Shown: positions 60,401 to 64,000 of the stretch, piece by piece | Layout of the letters: each line of letters starts with the position of its first letter | How positions within the stretch are numbered: position 1 is the stretch's first letter | Source of the DNA: Streptococcus parasanguinis | Lineage (GTDB): Bacteria > Bacillota > Bacilli > Lactobacillales > Streptococcaceae | Reading direction: 5' to 3' | Length of the DNA: 64,000 nucleotides | Assembly (NCBI RefSeq): GCF_031582885.1 | Contig: NZ_CP133988.1 | Coordinates: forward strand, 627,501-691,500 | Notes under the pieces: generated by a model | Told to the model about the DNA's origin: nothing | What the model saw: only the letters and a program-made list of their open reading frames with translations | Databases searched by the model: none | Made by a program: the position numbers and the translations under genes

Positions 60401-62480
60401 ATCTGTATCAGCGAGTCAATCCGACTCACAATCAAAAGCAGCATCAGCATCTAAGAGTGAGTCTGAAAAAGCCTCGAAATCTGTTTCGTTGAGTCAGTCG
60501 GTATCCTTATCTAATTTAGCATCTAGATCAATTTCTGTGTCTCAATCGCAGTCAACATCGGCGGTTGGATCGGAGGAAGTGGTTTCTCAACTGATTTCCT
60601 TGTCACAATCTATTTCGATGAGCAAAAAGCTGTCAGAATCCGTTTCAGCCAGCCAGTCTGAGTCGTTGATTCAAGCATCAGTTTCTGCCAGTCAGTCAGA
60701 GTCACTGGTTCAAGAATCAGTTTCTGCAAGTCAGTTAGACTCGTTGGTTCAAGAGTCAGTTTCTGCGAGCCAATCCGAGTCGTTGGTACAAAAATCAGTT
60801 TCCGCGAGTCAGTCAGAGTCGTTGGTTCAAGCGTCCGTTTCTGGAAGTGAATCAGAATCGCTAGTCCAAGAATCGATCTCCACAAGCCAATCAGAATCCT
60901 TAGTTCAAGCGTCGGTTTCATCCAGCCAATCGGAATCGCTGGTCCAAGAGTCGCTTTCAGCCAGTCAGTCAGAGTCGTTGGTTCAGACATCTGTATCGGC
61001 CAGCCAGTCCGATTCGCTGGTTAAAGAATCAGTTTCAGCTAGTCAATCAGACTCGTTGGTTCAGGCATCTGTATCGTCTAGCCAATCAGAATCTTTGGTA
61101 CAAGCGTCCGTTTCTGCTAGTCAATCAGACTCGCTGGTTCAGGCATCTGTATCGTCTAGCCAATCCGATTCGTTGCTCAAAGAATCCGTATTAGCTAGTC
61201 AATCTGATTCCTTGGTTCAAGTCTCGGTTTCAGCCAGCCAGTCTGAGTCGTTGGTTCAGGCATCTGTATCGGCAAGTCAATCCGACTCGTTGGTTCAAGC
61301 CTCAGTTTCTGCCAGTCAGTCAGAGTCGTTGCTTCAGGAATCCGTTTCTGCCAGCCAGTCTGATTCCTTGGTTCAAGAATCAGTTTCTTCAAGCCAATCG
61401 GAGTCGCTGGTTCAAGAGTCGATTTCAGCTAGTCAATCAGAGTCATTGATTAAAGAATCTGTATCAGCGAGTCAATCCGACTCACAATCAAAAGCAGCAT
61501 CAGCATCTAAGAGTGAGTCTGAAAAAGCCTCGAAATCTGTTTCGTTGAGTCAGTCGGTATCCTTATCTAATTTAGTATCTAGATCAATTTCTGTGTCTCA
61601 ATCGCAGTCAACATCGGCGGTTGGATCGGAGGAAGTGGTTTCTCAACTGATTTCCTTGTCGCAATCTATTTCGATGAGCGAAAAGCTGTCTGAATCTGTT
61701 TCAATGAGTCAATCCGAATCCTTGGTTCAAGCATCCGTTTCTGCAAGTCAATCAGACTCACTGGTACAAGCGTCGATTTCAGCGAGCCAGTCAGAGTCAC
61801 AAGTTCAAGCTTCAGTTTCGGCAAGCCAGTCTGAATCGTTGATTCAAGAATCGATTTTGGCGAATCAATCCGAATCCTTGGTTCAAGCTTCGATTTCTTC
61901 AAGTCAATCAGATTCGTTAGTTCAAGCTTCTGCCTCAACAAGCGAATCAGCTTCAACTTCTCATGTCGTAGCTGCATCGCAGGTTTCAGAGTCTGGATCG
62001 TTCTCGCGATCAGTTTCAGAGAGTCTATCTGCTTCACAATGGGCATCTCATTCAGAATCTCTAGCGTCAGCCTCGCTATCGAAGTCTGACTCCTATAGCC
62101 AATCAACTTTTTCTGCAAGTGAATCTACTTCAACGTCCATGCCAGTGTCTGAGTTTCCTTTGACGAGTGTCTCAGAATCTATGAGCGCATCATCGACAGA
62201 GAGTCAATCCCTATCGCATGAAGCTTCTGAATGGATCAGTGTGTCTTATGCGTCAAGTTTCTCTGCTATGACCAGTCCTTCGGAGTCTGTCGTGTCTTCA
62301 TCAAGAACCTCTCACTCAGAATCTCCATCAGATGCAAGCTCGCTAAGTGCGACGCATTCTTCAGGACCTGCTCTTCCAGAGACAGGAGCCCATCCTTCAA
62401 GTAATATCCTTGCTACGGTAGTTTCCATTCTTCTGTCTGGATTAGCCCTTTTAGGAATCCGGAAAAAAGATGGCAAATAG
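57444..62480 (+). CDS. Serine-rich repeat adhesin C with LVQ/LVKE-interrupted SRR2
   Basis: An accessory-Sec substrate of 1678 residues. The signal ([13 protein letters not shown]; cleavage near TAKAED), SRR1 (about 121-163) and helical domain (about 181-289, [18 protein letters not shown]) match adhesin A closely. The head (about 293-757) shares TFGIWDF, GQHYTASNPREFPGY and YYVLDPSK with adhesin A, but has extra loops. SRR2 (about 759-1640) is atypical: a 13-residue unit SVSASQSDSLVQA introduces Leu-Val-Gln or Leu-Val-Lys-Glu into each Ser-rich turn. LPETG lies at 1644-1648, then an anchor ending RKKDGK. Gtf3 and secY2 follow, so this is the SRR gene next to the accessory Sec genes. Confidence 0.92.
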   Translation: MQFKRSKGNFRETDRVVRFKLIKSGKNWLRASTAALGLFRVVRGQVEETIIANVQQDQIESQKNGQAFLKGLITVGTVFGGAVIATTAKAEDATSLAPTVSETKEETLAEADSVVLAKTSSQPSESSSVSESTSFSTSESASASISESTSLSLSEVGSTALSTALSESAQALESEAGIEKPTSLEEATVLEQNTSEAELLQEIAGNYASKMTDTDRRAVVEAVINKVQSEVAASNNLIHTNASAQAYADQRDRLEKAVDEMMTTLTAAGFVGNTNIDGQPAISAQLAPLAEETYLADDVLDMTPNPEDPNGASVEDPTLDTPGYAKDPHLDKDLLRFSPEELKNFLGEPYTNRYTFGIWDFVNKQGESLGYYATMSIDISEIDPEKHKAMDVYFRIVRKSDGAEIFSQTVSPKGYGQDIQLPKEVLIGQAPFGNKVFNSEPSTGNGTFGMLTNFIPEQAFLFRSIYDVMTPENQGQLIRTYPSIKIPSMMGQQSTFYREVDPNGRWFNGQYEPTGKERSLLEYRIYGLEGQHYTASNPREFPGYVQVPAHTVFPNRKSGVFDNSKNGKSRIELLGDAREYFIKSEVVTLNQNGDYSLRYYVLDPSKIHDVSSGDVGNAKVTDVYTLVYEKEFKQDSTDNLSDLGGTRKVESKNKDYFLNVTPKRIDYQHFELDITGWFSSKETVTYTDEKTGIEYTVPKPFTELPKSAYLDKNTTMVVGEDATPQGADGFSNFKQTIKKIVDSYPLTSVNYYYRKMTPSESTSQSQNFSISTSESLVSESISSSQSVSVSESVSLSQASSSASQSDSQVSTSISLSQSVSTSESNSLVQESISTSQSEALVQESVSASQSDSLVQSSVSASQSESLIQASVSASQSDSLVKESVSASQSDSLVQASVSASQSDSLVQSSVSASQSESLIQASVSASQSESLVQDSVSASQSDSLIQESVSASQSDSLVQASVSSSQSESLVQESISASQSESLIKESVSASQSDSQSKAASASKSESEKASKSVSLSQSVSLSNLASRSISVSQSQSTSAVGSEEVVSQLISLSQSISMSKKLSESVSASQSESLIQASVSASQSESLVQESVSASQLDSLVQESVSASQSESLVQKSVSASQSESLVQASVSGSESESLVQESISTSQSESLVQASVSSSQSESLVQESLSASQSESLVQTSVSASQSDSLVKESVSASQSDSLVQASVSSSQSESLVQASVSASQSDSLVQASVSSSQSDSLLKESVLASQSDSLVQVSVSASQSESLVQASVSASQSDSLVQASVSASQSESLLQESVSASQSDSLVQESVSSSQSESLVQESISASQSESLIKESVSASQSDSQSKAASASKSESEKASKSVSLSQSVSLSNLVSRSISVSQSQSTSAVGSEEVVSQLISLSQSISMSEKLSESVSMSQSESLVQASVSASQSDSLVQASISASQSESQVQASVSASQSESLIQESILANQSESLVQASISSSQSDSLVQASASTSESASTSHVVAASQVSESGSFSRSVSESLSASQWASHSESLASASLSKSDSYSQSTFSASESTSTSMPVSEFPLTSVSESMSASSTESQSLSHEASEWISVSYASSFSAMTSPSESVVSSSRTSHSESPSDASSLSATHSSGPALPETGAHPSSNILATVVSILLSGLALLGIRKKDGK
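59900..61960 (+). repeat. 39 bp SRR2 repeat of adhesin C, containing a 1056 bp-spaced duplication
   Basis: The 39 bp units encode S(V/I)SASQS(D/E)SL(V/I)(Q/K)x. A block of about 310 bp beginning near 60331 recurs near 61387 (offset 1056 bp) with only a few substitutions. It includes the non-repetitive segment encoding SQSKAASASKSESEKASKSV. Confidence 0.88.
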
Positions 62481-62486
62481 AACCTT

Positions 62487-62514
62487 AAAAGACCGGAATG
62501 AACCGGTCTTTTAT
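62487..62514 (+). terminator. Terminator of SRR adhesin C
   Basis: AAAAGACCGG-AATGA-ACCGGTCTTTT hairpin. Confidence 0.85.
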
Positions 62515-62545
62515 TGATCTAGAATGTCTAAGAAGTTGTGAAATA

Positions 62546-62554
62546 TGTTATAAT
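62546..62554 (+). promoter_or_regulatory. gtf3 promoter (extended -10)
   Basis: TGTTATAAT lies downstream of the terminator at 62487-62514 and upstream of the gtf3 ATG at 62667. Its position argues against the longer reading frame that starts at 62538. Confidence 0.55.
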
Positions 62555-62666
62555 GAATGAGGAAGTTTTCGTTGAAGGGTATGAAAAAGGTTGCTTTGTG
62601 AAAGCTCAGTTTGCCTTCATATCTTCAGGAAATATGGGACAAAAAAAGAAGAGTCAGAGGAAAGAG

Positions 62667-63671
62667 ATGAAAATCCATTTTACAAATTTATTCGGGCAGT
62701 CTTCTCAGAGCGTGGCCCTGATGGCCCAAAACGATATCATGAATGTCGTTCGCGAGCTTGGGGTCAATGAATTAGGGATCTACTTTTATGATCATAGCAA
62801 TGAACCAGCTAGTGAATTGAACTCGCGAATGGATGGGATTTTAGCAGGCGTTGCTTTTGGGGATATCGTTTTCGTTCAATCGCCTTCTTGGAATGGGATT
62901 GAGTGGGACCGCCGTTTGGTTGATAAGTTAAAACTCCTTCAAACCAAGTTGGTCATGTTTATCCACGATGTCCCACCGCTTATGTTTGAGAGTAATTATT
63001 ACCTGATGCCCAACTATATCGACATGTACAATCAGAGTGATCTGGTCGTTGTTCCATCAGAGCAAATGTACCATCGTCTAGTATCAGAAGGGCTTACAGT
63101 TAAAAAATATGTGGTACAAAAGTTGTGGGATTTGACCCACAGTTTGGATCTCTATACCCCGCAATTTGAGAAAAAACTGATCTTCTCAGGAAATCCTTCG
63201 CGTTTCCCTCATATCATCGATTGGAAATATGATACACCCCTTCATGTCTATACTGAACCAGTTGAAGGAGTTGATTATTCCAAGGTCCATATTGAAGGCT
63301 GGCGAACCAAGCAAGAATTGCTTTTGGAGCTTTCTAAGGGTGGTTTTGGGCTGGTCTGGGGAAATTCAGAGAACCCCGAGGATGAGCGAGATTACTACAA
63401 AGAAAATATTTCCTACAAACTATCGACTTATCTATCTGCTGGTCTTCCAGTAGTAGTGCCAGACTATTTGTCAAATGCAGACTATATTCGAGACAAAGGG
63501 CTCGGCTTTGTAGCCTCCAGTCTTGAAGAAGCCAATCGTTTGGTCCAAGACTGTACAGAAGAAGAGTATGCTCAAATGGTCCGAAAAGCTCACTATACTT
63601 CTTATTTGATCCGCAATGGCTATTTTACAAAAAAATTATTCGTCGATACCATCATGGCCTTGGATGAATAA
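62667..63671 (+). CDS. gtf3: Gtf3-like glycosyltransferase of the SRR glycosylation pathway
   Basis: A 334-residue cytoplasmic enzyme resembling S. parasanguinis Gtf3, which adds a second sugar (glucose in Fap1) to GlcNAc placed on SRR serines by GtfA/B (Gtf1/2). Family-like stretches are IHFTNLFGQSSQS at the N-terminus, FIHDVPPLMFESNYYLM (about 108-124) and FGLVWGN with YKLSTYLSAGLPVVV (about 230-275), the nucleotide-sugar side. The frame extends 43 codons upstream, but the promoter lies inside that extension and GAGGAAAG sits before the ATG at 62667. It is followed by a terminator and secY2. Confidence 0.88.
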   Translation: MKIHFTNLFGQSSQSVALMAQNDIMNVVRELGVNELGIYFYDHSNEPASELNSRMDGILAGVAFGDIVFVQSPSWNGIEWDRRLVDKLKLLQTKLVMFIHDVPPLMFESNYYLMPNYIDMYNQSDLVVVPSEQMYHRLVSEGLTVKKYVVQKLWDLTHSLDLYTPQFEKKLIFSGNPSRFPHIIDWKYDTPLHVYTEPVEGVDYSKVHIEGWRTKQELLLELSKGGFGLVWGNSENPEDERDYYKENISYKLSTYLSAGLPVVVPDYLSNADYIRDKGLGFVASSLEEANRLVQDCTEEEYAQMVRKAHYTSYLIRNGYFTKKLFVDTIMALDE

Positions 63672-63683
63672 CATTCAATGAAC

Positions 63684-63716
63684 AATCCTTTAGATAAACA
63701 TCTGAAGGATTTTTTG
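63684..63716 (+). terminator. Terminator after gtf3
   Basis: AATCCTTTAGAT-AAAC-ATCTGAAGGATT stem (one wobble) followed by TTTTTG. Confidence 0.75.
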
Positions 63717-63774
63717 TTGAATACAGTACCAAATGGGGAATTTGAAATATTATCAAATATTAGTGACAAATGAG

Positions 63775-63803
63775 TTTGGAAACGTCGCAAATTATGGTAA
63801 AAT
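63775..63803 (+). promoter_or_regulatory. Promoter of the secY2 unit
   Basis: TTTGGA (63775-63780), a 17 bp spacer and TAAAAT (63798-63803) with upstream TGG. Confidence 0.5.
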
Positions 63804-63867
63804 AAGTTGAGATAAAATGCTCTAAAGGCACATATTAAAAGGCTATTCCCCAGGTGGAAGAGTCAAA

Positions 63868-63909
63868 ATGAGTAAGAGAAAGTTTAAAAGAAATGTTAAA
63901 ACGATCTGA
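63868..63909 (+). CDS. Possible 13-codon leader ORF overlapping the secY2 start
   Basis: [13 protein letters not shown] is preceded by a better ribosome site (AGGTGGAAG, 7 bp spacing) than secY2 itself. It ends 14 bp inside secY2 in another frame, which could couple secY2 translation to it. It could also be chance; there is no evidence beyond site quality and overlap. Confidence 0.3.
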   Translation: MSKRKFKRNVKTI

Positions 63910-64000
63910 AGTAGGAAAGAGATTTTGTTGGACGATATTTTTCGTCTTTATTTATGTTTTGGGAAGTAAAATTTCCTTGCCTTTTGTTGACTTATCAAAG
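63893..64000 (+). CDS. secY2: Accessory Sec translocase channel SecY2 (3' truncated by window edge)
   Basis: The first 36 codons of a polytopic membrane protein: [20 protein letters not shown] then [16 protein letters not shown], which matches the start of SecY2 (first transmembrane helix followed by the G-x-x-I-P/L-LP turn). SecY2 with SecA2 and the Asp proteins exports the glycosylated SRR adhesins. Only the first helix is in the window. The assignment gains weight from its place after gtf3 and the SRR genes. Confidence 0.82.
   Translation, partial: MLKRSEVGKRFCWTIFFVFIYVLGSKISLPFVDLSK

Noticed and set aside
44490..62000. CRISPR-like short repeats
   Set aside because: Repeats are in-frame Ser-X coding units without constant spacers; no cas genes in the window.
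62538..62666. Upstream N-terminal extension of gtf3 (43 codons)
   Set aside because: It contains a good extended -10 promoter box and the homology to Gtf3 starts at the ATG at 62667.

Overview
The window is chromosomal DNA of a Streptococcus, most likely of the Mitis/Sanguinis group near S. parasanguinis or S. australis. The species call is inference. It rests on near-pneumococcal housekeeping proteins (TadA, DapH, GalU, GpsA, Dut, RadA, RNase J2, EstA, GltX), a small 4.5S-type SRP RNA, sortase (LPxTG) surface proteins, and Fap1-like serine-rich repeat (SRR) adhesins next to an accessory Sec locus.

Layout. 1-2.3 kb: end of tadA, SRP RNA, a further structured transcript region, pgi. 2.5-7.3 kb: five consecutive genes for single-pass membrane proteins that look like diverged paralogues. 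7.4-10.7 kb: dapH and an M20 N-acetyl-diaminopimelate deacetylase (lysine/peptidoglycan precursor pathway), 5-formyl-THF cyclo-ligase, rhomboid protease. 11.1-13.8 kb: LPxTG-anchored C69 dipeptidase with an 11 x 45 bp repeat. 13.8-15.8 kb (minus): gpsA-galU. 16.1-16.8 kb: glutamine-amidotransferase-like hydrolase. 16.9-20.2 kb (minus): MSCRAMM/pilin-like LPxTG adhesin. 20.6-23.8 kb: dut, histidine phosphatase, radA, beta-carbonic anhydrase. 24.0-36.0 kb: a 4004-residue YSIRK/LPxTG giant adhesin built from alternating Spy0128-like and antigen I/II C2-like modules in 981 bp units. 36.2-36.4 kb: probable free-standing small RNA. 36.6-38.2 kb: ABC permease and ATPase. 38.5-43.9 kb: untranslated leader plus an unknown 180-residue protein, rnjB, estA, gltX.

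44.1-64.0 kb is the accessory-Sec surface island. It holds three tandem SRR preproteins (2064, 2249 and 1678 residues), each with a KxYKxGKxW-type signal, its own promoter and terminator, and an LPxTG anchor, followed by a Gtf3-like glycosyltransferase and the start of secY2. One glycosylation/export machine presumably serves all three. Two of the SRR proteins share their N-terminal binding-region architecture with the giant YSIRK adhesin at 24 kb, which should use the ordinary Sec route, so one adhesive head appears to sit on two kinds of stalk.

Other notable structure: a family of about 170 bp intergenic elements (four copies in two subfamilies) whose three hairpins show compensatory base changes, and a radA with no ATG/GTG/TTG start that would include its zinc finger. 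Six LPxTG substrates lie in 64 kb. All calls come from reading the sequence and remembered family knowledge; no database search was run.
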